Shown: piece by piece, positions 8,410 to 15,481 of the stretch | How positions within the stretch are numbered: the stretch's first letter is position 1 | How the letters are laid out: each line of letters starts with the position of its first letter | Source of the DNA: Sporomusaceae bacterium | GTDB taxonomy: Bacteria; Bacillota_C; Negativicutes; Sporomusales_B; UBA7701 | Direction: 5' to 3' | Assembly (NCBI GenBank): GCA_022839045.1 | Contig: JALHDI010000020.1 | Span: forward strand, 1 to 40,648 | Length of the DNA: 40,648 nt | Notes under the pieces: model-generated | What the model was told of the DNA's origin: nothing | What the model saw: only the letters and a program-made list of their open reading frames with translations | Databases searched by the model: none | Program-made: the position numbers and the translations under genes

Positions 8410-9393
8410 TCAATAAAGATGGCACGCCACCCGATGGGACGGACCGGCTTCCCCTAGCACCGGAGCAATTTCGCGGCACTTCGCCGTCGCCGCCGGACAC
8501 CGCGTATGAAACACACAGCCGGTAGGCAACTTGAGCGGTGACGGAACGTCGCCGCTTAGGGTAATCCGCTCCCGTTTGCGCTGCGGGTTAGTCTGGGGGA
8601 TCGCGGAAAGCAGCGCCTTCGTATATGGGTGTAACGGCTCGGCGAACAACAGGTCCGTTTCCGCTTCTTCAACCAGGTGTCCAAGATACATAACGCCAAT
8701 CCTGTCGGAAATATGGCGGACAACGTTCAAATTATGCGCGATAAACAAGTAGGTCAGCTGAAGTTCATCCTGAATTTGTTTAAGTAAATTGATAATCTGC
8801 GACTGGGTGGATACATCCAGCGCCGATACCGGCTCATCGCAGACAATGAACTTCGGATGGACCGCCAAGGCCCGGGCCAGCACGATCCGCTGGCGCTGTC
8901 CGCCGGAGAATTCGTGCGGATAACGCTCGTAATGATCCACTTGTAAACCAACTCTGCCCAGCAGTTCGTAGACCTGCTCCTTACGGTCGACCTGCTCGCC
9001 GATATCGAAAATGTTGAGCGGTTCGCGAATCGCATCGCCGATCCTAACACGCGGATTTAATGAAGAATACGGATCCTGAAACACAATCTGCATTTCCTTG
9101 CGAATCTTACGCAACTCTTCTTCATTTAACCGAAGAACATCTTTTCCCTGATAGTACACCTCGCCCGAGGTTGGCTCGATAAGCCGCAGGATCATCCGGC
9201 CAGTCGTACTTTTCCCGCAGCCAGACTCACCCACCAGGCCGTATGTCTCCCCTTCCTGCAATGATAACGAAATGCCGTTAACCGCCTTGACCACCGATCT
9301 AGCCTGTAAATAGCCCTTTTGTAGAGAAAAGTGTTTCACTAGATCGGTTACCCTAACTAACGGCGCCGATATCGCTACCGCATCCGTAGGCAA
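8410..9393 (-). CDS. peptide ABC transporter ATP-binding protein (DppF/OppF type)
   Basis: A 327-residue ATPase with Walker [11 protein letters not shown]-loop [13 protein letters not shown], signature [15 protein letters not shown], Walker [18 protein letters not shown] and switch His in FIAHNLNVV. The C-terminal Cys-rich extension ([15 protein letters not shown]) is typical of OppD/DppF-type subunits. With its partner at 9353-10393 it should power the permease. The start is TTG 9393: GGAGGTGA lies six bases upstream inside the end of the preceding gene, and no better codon is near. The two ATPase genes overlap by 41 bases, which suggests translational coupling. Confidence 0.93.
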   Translation of the reverse strand: MPTDAVAISAPLVRVTDLVKHFSLQKGYLQARSVVKAVNGISLSLQEGETYGLVGESGCGKSTTGRMILRLIEPTSGEVYYQGKDVLRLNEEELRKIRKEMQIVFQDPYSSLNPRVRIGDAIREPLNIFDIGEQVDRKEQVYELLGRVGLQVDHYERYPHEFSGGQRQRIVLARALAVHPKFIVCDEPVSALDVSTQSQIINLLKQIQDELQLTYLFIAHNLNVVRHISDRIGVMYLGHLVEEAETDLLFAEPLHPYTKALLSAIPQTNPQRKRERITLSGDVPSPLKLPTGCVFHTRCPAATAKCREIAPVLGEAGPSHRVACHLY

Positions 9394-10393
9394 TGCGATT
9401 CACCTCCATTCCAATCTTTTCGTGACGCCAACACCGTACCTTATGGCCGAAATCAATCGTTTCCAAAGACGGTATCTGTTCGCGGCATTTTGCGTCGGCG
9501 TGCGGGCAGCGCGGCGCAAACCGGCAGCCACGGGGAATCTGGAACAAAGAAGGAACAACGCCGTCGATCATATGGAGCGGCTCTTCCCGTTTTCCGTCCA
9601 GTGTGGGAATCGACTTGATCAGCCCGACCGTATAAGGATGCTTCGGTCGGGAAAACAAGGTTTCCACCGGACACTCCTCAACGATTTGTCCCAAGTACAT
9701 TACCATCACCCGGCTGCAAACCTCGGCGACGACTCCAAGATCGTGAGTAATCAGGATAATCCCCATATTCAGCTGCTTTTGCAAGTCCATCATCAAATCG
9801 AGGATCTGGGCCTGTATCGTCACATCGAGAGCCGTCGTCGGTTCATCGGCGATAAGCAACTTGGGCTGACAGGCAAGCCCCATGGCGATCATGACGCGCT
9901 GCCGCATCCCGCCGGAAAGCTGGTGAGGATATTCGCGCGCCCGTTTTTCCGGCGAAGGTATTCCCACTATCTTTAACATATCGATTGCTTTGTCCGTAGC
10001 TTCCTGGCGGCTGACTTTCTGGTGCAGCACAATCGATTCTGCAATCTGATCGCCGATTGTAAACACTGGATTCAAGGAGGTCATCGGGTCCTGGAATATC
10101 ATCGAAATTTGATTGCCGCGTATTGCTTGAATTTCATCTACCGACAAGTCGAGGAGATTCTGCTGCTCGAAAAGAATCTTGCCCTCCAGCGAAGTACCAC
10201 TATGGGCATTAAACAGTCGCAGGATCGAAAGAGAAGTTACACTCTTTCCGCATCCCGACTCGCCTACAAGTCCCACAGTCTCGCCCTGGCTTATCGAAAA
10301 GCTGACCCCGTCGATGGCCGTGACTGTGCCATGCTCGGTAGCGAAACGGGTTCTCAGGTTTTGTACCTCCAGCAGCGGATACCCTTTATCCAT
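9353..10393 (-). CDS. peptide ABC transporter ATP-binding protein (DppD/OppD type)
   Basis: A 346-residue ATPase of the peptide/nickel transporter class. It has Walker [19 protein letters not shown]-loop [13 protein letters not shown], signature [16 protein letters not shown], Walker [19 protein letters not shown] and switch His in ITHDLG. The C-terminal oligopeptide-transporter extension has the Cys cluster [17 protein letters not shown] 10393 is preceded by AGGGGG. The last codons overlap the start of the DppF-type gene. It is cytoplasmic and membrane-associated, and forms a heterodimer with the other ATPase. Confidence 0.93.
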   Translation of the reverse strand: MDKGYPLLEVQNLRTRFATEHGTVTAIDGVSFSISQGETVGLVGESGCGKSVTSLSILRLFNAHSGTSLEGKILFEQQNLLDLSVDEIQAIRGNQISMIFQDPMTSLNPVFTIGDQIAESIVLHQKVSRQEATDKAIDMLKIVGIPSPEKRAREYPHQLSGGMRQRVMIAMGLACQPKLLIADEPTTALDVTIQAQILDLMMDLQKQLNMGIILITHDLGVVAEVCSRVMVMYLGQIVEECPVETLFSRPKHPYTVGLIKSIPTLDGKREEPLHMIDGVVPSLFQIPRGCRFAPRCPHADAKCREQIPSLETIDFGHKVRCWRHEKIGMEVNRIAYGCGSDIGAVS

Positions 10394-10419
10394 GAGTTTC
10401 AGCCCCCTTTTATCTTTGC

Positions 10420-11277
10420 TTAACCTTTTGCCTTATTGGTGTGTGGATCAAGCAAATCCCGCAGCCCGTCGCCGATTAGATTGAGGCCCAAAACAGTGGT
10501 GGCTATGGCTATCCCAGGAAACACCATGATCCACCAGGCCTGCCGTATCAAAGTCCGGCCGTCATTTAAAATATTACCCCAGCTCGGCTGTGGCGGCGGC
10601 GTCCCCGCCCCCAGGAAGCTGAGCGACGCCTCGATGATAACCGCGTAGGCGAAAATAAAGGTTGCCTGAATTATCAGCGGCGACATACAATTCGGGGCGA
10701 TATGCCGCCAGATGATCCTTCCCGGCTTACCTCCCAGAGCCCGGATCGCTTCAATATAGGTCTGTTCTCTTACCACTATGGCAGCGGCTCTGACCGCCCT
10801 GGCAACGGTAGGAATATAGACGACGCTGACCGAGATGATTACATTCTGGATGGTCGGCCCCAGCGCCGCCATTATGGCGATGGCCAGTAAAATCGCCGGA
10901 AAAGCCATCAATCCGTCATTAATGCGCATGATTAAATTATCCAAGCGCCGGTAATACGCAGAATACAGTCCCAAAATCAAGCCGACAACCGACGTAATAA
11001 GTACAACTGAAAAACCTACTTTCATCGATATCTGGCTGCCATATATCACCCGGCTATAAACATCCCGGCCGAATTCGTCGGTCCCGAACCAGTGGGCTGC
11101 ACTAGGCGGCTTTAACCGGTTCGCCACTTCCATCGCCAGCGGGTCGTAGGCGGCGATAAGCGGGGCAAGTACGGCCATAAGAATCACGATCAACACTAAA
11201 ATGCCGCCGGTTACCGCCAGGCTGTTGGACAATACTCGCCGCAACACGATATTTCTCCTTGAAGCAGCCTTGATCAT
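10420..11277 (-). CDS. peptide ABC transporter permease (DppC type)
   Basis: A 285-residue inner-membrane permease. The N-terminus has the DppC/OppC-type first membrane span ([22 protein letters not shown] written in part), followed by the family motif [15 protein letters not shown]. The binding-protein-dependent transport loop is [21 protein letters not shown], and the end is [15 protein letters not shown]. About six membrane spans are expected. It begins 17 bases after the end of the DppB-type gene and ends 26 bases before the ATPase gene, so it belongs to the same operon. Confidence 0.92.
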   Translation of the reverse strand: MIKAASRRNIVLRRVLSNSLAVTGGILVLIVILMAVLAPLIAAYDPLAMEVANRLKPPSAAHWFGTDEFGRDVYSRVIYGSQISMKVGFSVVLITSVVGLILGLYSAYYRRLDNLIMRINDGLMAFPAILLAIAIMAALGPTIQNVIISVSVVYIPTVARAVRAAAIVVREQTYIEAIRALGGKPGRIIWRHIAPNCMSPLIIQATFIFAYAVIIEASLSFLGAGTPPPQPSWGNILNDGRTLIRQAWWIMVFPGIAIATTVLGLNLIGDGLRDLLDPHTNKAKG

Positions 11278-11294
11278 ATCGACCTCTCCTTTCG

Positions 11295-12248
11295 TTAAGC
11301 TTTCTCATCCAGTCGGACCCGCGGGTCGATATAGGCATAGAGAATATCGACAATTAAGTTGATAAACACATAGGCTGTGGCAATCATCAACACCGTTCCC
11401 TGAATTACGACATAATCGCGCCTCAACACTGAGTTAACGATTAACTTCCCTATGCCTGGGATGTTAAAGACCATTTCCGTTACTACCGCACCGCCGATTA
11501 ATGTGGCGAAAGTAAGACCGATTACGGTTAGAATGGGAATAAAGGCGTTGCGTAGAGCGTGTTTGTAAATAATAATATGTCTCTTCAAGCCTTTGGCCTC
11601 AGCTGTCCGTATATAGTTCTGGCTCAAAACCTCCAGCATCGAGGAGCGCGTCATTCTGGCAATCAAGGCGCCCTGCATTATTCCCAACGATACCGCCGGC
11701 ATGATAAGGTAGCGTAAATGATTGATTAGCCCATTCGACAACGGTTGATACCCGGCGGCCGGTAACCAGTTTAGCTTGACGGCAAAAAGGAGGATAAAGT
11801 TCAGTCCCAGCCAGAAGCTGGGGATGGAAATACCCAGCAGGGCAATCATCATAAACGACTGGTCGATCCAGGTACCCCGGCGGTTTGCTGCCATCACACC
11901 CAACGGTATGGCGAAGCAGACGGCGATAAGCTCCGCCAAAAGAGTCAGCGATACTGTCGGCCCTAGATGTTGCCAGATAGCTTGCGTAACCGGCATGTCC
12001 ATAAAGATGGACCGTCCCAGGTCGCCCTGCAGTACCCCGGCAATCCACTTTGCAAACTGAACATAAATTGGCAGATCGAGGCCAAGCTCATGCCGCAGTC
12101 TGGTAAGGTCCGCCTCGGTAGCGTCCGATCCAAGCATTACTGCCGCAGGATCGCCGGGCGTAAGATGAATTATGATAAAATCCACAATAGCAACAACCGC
12201 GAGTACCGGAATCAGTGAAGCGATTCGTCCTAACACGTATTTAACCAT
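11295..12248 (-). CDS. peptide ABC transporter permease (DppB type)
   Basis: A 317-residue membrane protein with the DppB/OppB layout. It has an N-terminal span, a periplasm-side loop with FIIIHLTPGDPAAVMLG and HELGLDLPIYVQFAKW, and a cluster of spans. The transport-family loop reads NYIRTAEAKGLKRHIIIYKH, followed by the terminal motif VILRRDY-like VNSVLRRDYVVIQG and ILYAYIDPRVR. ATG 12248 is the start. It is the first transporter gene after the regulator (45-base gap) and pairs with the DppC-type permease. Confidence 0.93.
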   Translation of the reverse strand: MVKYVLGRIASLIPVLAVVAIVDFIIIHLTPGDPAAVMLGSDATEADLTRLRHELGLDLPIYVQFAKWIAGVLQGDLGRSIFMDMPVTQAIWQHLGPTVSLTLLAELIAVCFAIPLGVMAANRRGTWIDQSFMMIALLGISIPSFWLGLNFILLFAVKLNWLPAAGYQPLSNGLINHLRYLIMPAVSLGIMQGALIARMTRSSMLEVLSQNYIRTAEAKGLKRHIIIYKHALRNAFIPILTVIGLTFATLIGGAVVTEMVFNIPGIGKLIVNSVLRRDYVVIQGTVLMIATAYVFINLIVDILYAYIDPRVRLDEKA

Positions 12249-12293
12249 TGCTTCCTCCCACCGAATATTTCATACCTTCGACTGACGGCGACC

Positions 12294-13601
12294 TTACCGG
12301 AGTTTCAGCGTATACAGGCGGCGCGGCCGCCCCTTGTTTATAGGCTGCTCTTCACCCACGACGACTGCCAGCCTTTTCTCGACAAGCTTGTGCATTATCC
12401 TCCGGGCACTACGCATCGTGATATCGAACCAGCTAGCCAACTCACCGGCCGTGACCGTTGAGTTGTCGAGATACTCATTGAGCGACCAAAGTTTATTGAT
12501 CGTCCCTACGCTGACGCCGGCCTCTTTGGCTATTTTCAGCCGTCCCGGGTCATCGCTGCGGATGGAATAATTCAGTTGGACATGTCTGCCAAGCGGTCCC
12601 AGGACGGTGCCGTTTTGTAAAACCGCGTAGCACCCTCCGTCGCCGGCGGATTCGGCTTTTACTAGAGCCTCCCTAGCTTTACTTTCCGCCTCGCCTGCTG
12701 TGTAGCCGATGCCGATTCCTTGATTGACCGGCAAACGCAAAGTACTCTGTATTTCATCAAGCAACGGAAACCTGGTGAATTTATTGGTCAACTCTTCAAT
12801 TACTCCCCGGGTGGTTACCAGCATTATTTCGTTTCGATCTGAACAATAAATCAAATTGCGTGTTGTCTCGCCAAGCCCAGCCAGGATTTTTTCAATTTGC
12901 TTTTTGTTGCGCACCGCAGATTCCTGCGACGAACAATCGTCCAAACTGCCAATACTGATAATACTGATTACCAGCTGGGTGCCGCGCATATTTATGCTTT
13001 TACCCTCAAGCTGTACCATTCTCAGAGAGTCATGTATCGCTGAGCGGGTCGGGATAATTCGATAACAAGGAATTCCCTGGCGCTGAAGGGATTCGTATAC
13101 TGACGTAACGCAGGTTACAATTGTGTCGACGCGGCTGTTAACCCACAAATCATAATGATATTTGCCTATTTCCTCGAGATTCTGGCCGACTTGGTATTCT
13201 TTCACGTATAAATCCTGAAGGACAATATCAAGCTCCGCCATTTGCTCCTGGACGTCATCCCGGCCCAAAACATCGACGCTTAGCCGCAGACGGCGATTAA
13301 AATTGTCCACGCTTGCATCATCTTTCATTAATTGAAATAGCACTCGATATAAAGCCGTTCCTGTATAAGGAATATAAACCATCGGCACATCGCAGCCATA
13401 GTTACTGGCTATTTGAAAAGGAATCGGCCCTGCGAACAGAAAAATGTCCGTATTCATCTTGAACGCTTCAAGGATATCTACCGTTTCCTCTACATGACGG
13501 TAAACCGCCGGCACCATTTGCAAGCTTGGATATCCTCTGCCAACATCCATAATCAATTTGACTAAATCCCCTGGACCAACTACTGCGACTTTGATATTAA
13601 T
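12294..13601 (-). CDS. three-part transcriptional regulator with unusual start codon
   Basis: Probably the pathway-specific regulator of the D-amino-acid operon. Three parts can be seen. The N-terminal 110 residues begin KVAVVGPGDLVKLIMDVG and contain FLFAGPIPFQIA and MVYIPYTGTALYR, suggesting a Rossmann-like ligand-binding fold. The middle (about 205-350) has LVISIISIG and GIGIGYTAGEAESKAREAL, resembling a degenerate nucleotide-cyclase/GGDEF-like fold. The C-terminal 85 residues form a winged helix (VTAGELASWFDITMRSARRI). The first ordinary start is TTG 13556, but it would cut off the first beta strand. The frame is open upstream to TAG 13614-13616, and GGAG lies five bases before ATT 13599-13601, so I take ATT (or ATC 13593-13595) as start. 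The ligand is unknown and the family name was not recognised with certainty. Confidence 0.7.
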   Translation of the reverse strand: MNIKVAVVGPGDLVKLIMDVGRGYPSLQMVPAVYRHVEETVDILEAFKMNTDIFLFAGPIPFQIASNYGCDVPMVYIPYTGTALYRVLFQLMKDDASVDNFNRRLRLSVDVLGRDDVQEQMAELDIVLQDLYVKEYQVGQNLEEIGKYHYDLWVNSRVDTIVTCVTSVYESLQRQGIPCYRIIPTRSAIHDSLRMVQLEGKSINMRGTQLVISIISIGSLDDCSSQESAVRNKKQIEKILAGLGETTRNLIYCSDRNEIMLVTTRGVIEELTNKFTRFPLLDEIQSTLRLPVNQGIGIGYTAGEAESKAREALVKAESAGDGGCYAVLQNGTVLGPLGRHVQLNYSIRSDDPGRLKIAKEAGVSVGTINKLWSLNEYLDNSTVTAGELASWFDITMRSARRIMHKLVEKRLAVVVGEEQPINKGRPRRLYTLKLR

Positions 13602-13681
13602 TATTTCTCCCCCCTAACCGCTCGTGATTGAGACCGTATATAGTCCGTAATTACCCATTCTCAAGGACCGAAAATGAAAGA

Positions 13682-13712
13682 GCGCTATTTCCCAAAATAC
13701 GGGAAATAGCGC
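13682..13712 (-). promoter_or_regulatory. leader hairpin 2 (possible attenuator)
   Basis: GCGCTATTTCCC (13682-13693) and GGGAAATAGCGC (13701-13712) form a perfect 12-bp stem with a 7-base loop in the leader of the minus-strand operon. In the direction of transcription the stem is followed by TCTTTCATTTT, a T-rich but imperfect tract, so it could act as a weak terminator or attenuator. It could also be a regulator binding site in DNA. Confidence 0.55.
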
Positions 13713-13727
13713 CGTTGCTAAACAAAA

Positions 13728-13761
13728 GCCGCTTCAAGCATACGCTAATACTTGAAGCGGC
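13728..13761 (-). promoter_or_regulatory. leader hairpin 1
   Basis: GCCGCTTCAAG (13728-13738) and CTTGAAGCGGC (13751-13761) form a perfect 11-bp stem with a 12-base loop. It would be the first structure transcribed from the promoter at 13790-13818, about 20 bases after the start of transcription. No T tract follows. It is a candidate RNA element or operator; no known riboswitch consensus was recognised. Confidence 0.55.
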
Positions 13762-13789
13762 CCCATTGCCATATTTATCTTTTTTTAAA

Positions 13790-13818
13790 AGTATATCTCT
13801 CTTTTTTTATACTGTCAA
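13790..13818 (-). promoter_or_regulatory. consensus vegetative promoter of the D-amino-acid operon
   Basis: On the minus strand TTGACA (13813-13818) is followed after exactly 17 bases by TATACT (13790-13795). This is a near-perfect sigma-A promoter. Transcription should start near 13783 and run leftward through a leader of about 180 bases into the regulator gene and the transporter and enzyme genes. Confidence 0.8.
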
Positions 13819-13957
13819 TAAATTTTTTATCCCCTCCCCCGCCTACTACCATGAGGCTGCTGCTGTCCCCCGCCTCTTCCTGCCTACAATAAAGTGGGAG
13901 GATTTTGCCTTCTGCTGGGCGAAAATGTAATTAAAATATGTGCAGGAGGTGCGGCCA

Positions 13958-14142
13958 ATGAGGATATGAGCTTCTACCCGCCCGATTATTACGACCGAGT
14001 GAACAGACTATGCGACCATCTGAAAAGCCACGGTTTGGACCAACTTACAAGAGCACGCTATCTGAGGGAACTGGAAACCCTGCTGAATGAACGGTTGAAG
14101 GTCATAAAAACTGCCAGGCTGCGCAGGAATGGCAACGCTTAG
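13958..14142 (+). CDS. small hypothetical protein (58 aa), with coupled mini-cistron
   Basis: ATG 13966 opens a 58-residue frame beginning MSFYPPDYYDRVNRLCDHL and ending in a basic tail (KTARLRRNGNA). It looks soluble, helical and amphipathic, with no signal peptide. The strong ribosome site AGGAGGT (13944-13950) is too far from ATG 13966 but seven bases from an earlier ATG at 13958. That ATG encodes only Met-Arg-Ile, and its TGA overlaps ATG 13966 in ATGA. Translation may therefore be coupled through this four-codon mini-cistron, which is included in the coordinates. I do not recognise the family. The gene is divergent from the D-amino-acid operon and close to spore-coat genes. Confidence 0.55.
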
Positions 14143-14156
14143 ATATATTTCATCGG

Positions 14157-14189
14157 GGCATATCGTCACACGGTATGCCTCTTTTGTTT
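14157..14189 (+). terminator. intrinsic terminator
   Basis: GGCATATCG (14157-14165) pairs with CGGTATGCC (14171-14179), one pair being G-T, around a 5-base loop. The T-rich tract TCTTTTGTTT follows. It lies 14 bases after the 58-residue gene and would end its message. Confidence 0.75.
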
Positions 14190-14285
14190 GCTGCCGGAAG
14201 CGGTTCAATACCGCGGCCGGTGTATTTTTTCCCCCGAAACCGCCTACACTAATAACGCAAATCTGCACCAAAGGATGTGGTCCGC

Positions 14286-14474
14286 TTGCCCATTAAATCC
14301 TCTGATAAGTCGAACTCCACCCGTCACCTGTACGAATTCGCCGCGGAAGTCGCCAACTTCGGCAGCCTAACCGATAAGATGCGGGCCGCCGAGGACAGCA
14401 CCGACGCCACCGCCGCCAAAAACGCCGCCGCAAGATGGAAGCAGAGCCGTGGACAGACAGATCCCCTGGCTTAG
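14286..14474 (+). CDS. small hypothetical protein (62 aa)
   Basis: TTG 14286 is preceded ten bases upstream by AAAGGA and starts a 62-residue frame: MPIKSSDKSNSTRHLYEF, then a helical, Ala- and Asp-rich region and a polar end (QSRGQTDPLA). A GTG at 14277 is possible but lies almost on the ribosome site. It is hydrophilic with no membrane segment, and I do not recognise the family. The next small frame starts inside its end (14449), so the two probably form a unit that ends at the terminator at 14599-14630. Position beside coat genes hints at a sporulation role, but nothing in the sequence proves it. Confidence 0.5.
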   Translation: MPIKSSDKSNSTRHLYEFAAEVANFGSLTDKMRAAEDSTDATAAKNAAARWKQSRGQTDPLA

Positions 14475-14589
14475 CGGCGATTTCTACGACTCTGACCTGG
14501 CGGCGGACGACGAGGCGGCGGTGGAGCCCGAAAACCAGTCTGACGAAGAGAACACCAGCTTCTGGGATAACATGATCTTCCCCATTTGA
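14449..14589 (+). CDS. small acidic hypothetical protein (46 aa)
   Basis: GTG 14449 starts a 46-residue, strongly acidic frame: VDRQIPWLSGDFYDSDLAAD at the start and ENTSFWDNMIFPI at the end. GGAAG lies about seven bases upstream. It overlaps the preceding gene by 26 bases in another frame and is followed by a good terminator. Asp and Glu make up about a third of the protein, and aromatic residues occur at both ends. The family was not recognised. The terminator just after its stop is the best evidence that it is a real gene end. Confidence 0.5.
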   Translation: MDRQIPWLSGDFYDSDLAADDEAAVEPENQSDEENTSFWDNMIFPI

Positions 14590-14598
14590 CCGATAGAC

Positions 14599-14630
14599 GC
14601 GTCGCCGCTCCAGGCGACGCTCTTTTTATT
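14599..14630 (+). terminator. intrinsic terminator
   Basis: GCGTCGCC (14599-14606) and GGCGACGC (14613-14620) form an 8-bp GC-rich stem with a 6-base loop, followed by TCTTTTTATT. It starts ten bases after the small acidic gene and separates that unit from the coat genes. Confidence 0.9.
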
Positions 14631-14638
14631 CCGCCCAT

Positions 14639-14668
14639 GCATAGTAAGCCGCCCTGGCACGCATATTA
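14639..14668 (+). promoter_or_regulatory. putative forespore (sigma-G/F type) promoter
   Basis: GCATA (14639-14643), an 18-base spacer and CATATTA (14662-14668) match the known Bacillus sigma-G pattern (GHATR, 17-18 bases, CATNHTA). The element lies about 30 bases upstream of the first CotF-like gene. No good sigma-A promoter is visible there. This points to expression in the developing spore. Confidence 0.55.
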
Positions 14669-14697
14669 CAGGTAGCAAAAATCGGAGGTGACCGCAA

Positions 14698-14937
14698 TTG
14701 CCCCAGCCCGTCAGCCTAACCCCCAAGGAACGAGTCTATCTGCAGGACGCCCTGCAGATGGAGAACCTCTGCATCGCCAAATGCGGAGTCTACGCTGACC
14801 AGTGCAACAACCAGGCCCTGAAATCACTTCTCTTCGACGTCGCCCGCAACAAGCGTCAGCATGCCAACCGGCTCAAACAGCTCCTCGGCCAGCAGTCCAA
14901 CCCATACCCCGACCGCCAATATCAATACCAGAGGTGA
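14698..14937 (+). CDS. CotF-like spore coat protein, small paralogue
   Basis: A 79-residue protein of the coat protein F / ferritin-like helical group. The core is LTPKERVYLQDALQMENLCI, then KCGVYADQCNNQALKSLLFD, with a His/Arg-rich helix and a Gln/Tyr-rich tail (PYPDRQYQYQR). The start is TTG 14698, with GGAGGTGA six bases upstream. It is followed after five bases by a second coat gene, so the two are co-transcribed and probably interact. These proteins usually lie on the spore surface. A putative forespore promoter precedes the gene. Confidence 0.75.
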   Translation: MPQPVSLTPKERVYLQDALQMENLCIAKCGVYADQCNNQALKSLLFDVARNKRQHANRLKQLLGQQSNPYPDRQYQYQR

Positions 14938-14942
14938 ATTCG

Positions 14943-15422
14943 ATGCCGCATCGCGCCCCCAACCAACCGAGCCGCAATCGTTTATCCGACCGGGATATGC
15001 TCCTGGACCTGCTCACCACGGAAAAATACATGTCCCATCTTTATGACCACGCAATCATGGAAGCATCCGGTGACACCGTCCGCGACACCTTCGTCGCTCT
15101 CCAGCAGGACGAGCACGAGACGGCGCAGATGCTGTTCGACTTCATGAACCAGCACGGTTGGTACACTACCGGTGCAAACCGTCAGAAAGCGGGCCGCCGC
15201 CTGCAGACCGGTCAGCCTCTGTCCGGCGGCCGGCCGCAGACACCCAGGGAAGGAGATTTCCCGCAGCCAAGGTACGACAGCCGCTACGCCGTCGCTAGCG
15301 GTTCACGCCGCCTCGGCCAAAGCTTCACAAAAAACCGCGGTCAGGGAAACAAGCAGCCCGCCTGGAGCGGACAAAACAGCCAGAGGTATTATGAACACCG
15401 CCCCGAGTGGGATTACCGCTAA
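14943..15422 (+). CDS. CotF-family spore coat protein
   Basis: A 159-residue protein. The first 90 residues form the CotF domain: LSDRDMLLDLLTTEKYMSHL, then DHAIMEASGDTVRDTFVALQ, then DEHETAQMLFDFMNQHGWY. The rest is low-complexity, rich in Arg, Gln, Gly, Ser and Tyr (YDSRYAVASGSRRLGQSF) and ends in PEWDYR. Such tails are common in coat proteins that cross-link. ATG 14943 has AGAGGTGA just upstream. The frame is open further left, but that would overlap the first coat gene. It is the last gene before the terminator at 15427-15452. Confidence 0.85.
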   Translation: MPHRAPNQPSRNRLSDRDMLLDLLTTEKYMSHLYDHAIMEASGDTVRDTFVALQQDEHETAQMLFDFMNQHGWYTTGANRQKAGRRLQTGQPLSGGRPQTPREGDFPQPRYDSRYAVASGSRRLGQSFTKNRGQGNKQPAWSGQNSQRYYEHRPEWDYR

Positions 15423-15426
15423 CGCG

Positions 15427-15452
15427 AAAACCAGGACAAAGTCCTGGTTTTT
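15427..15452 (+). terminator. intrinsic terminator after coat genes
   Basis: AAAACCAGGAC (15427-15437), loop AAA, and GTCCTGGTTTTT (15441-15452) form an 11-bp stem running into a T tract. It follows the coat gene by four bases. The flanking A and T runs mean it could also serve the convergent strand. Confidence 0.9.
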
Positions 15453-15481
15453 AATTTAGACAACTCTTAGGTCGTTCAGCA

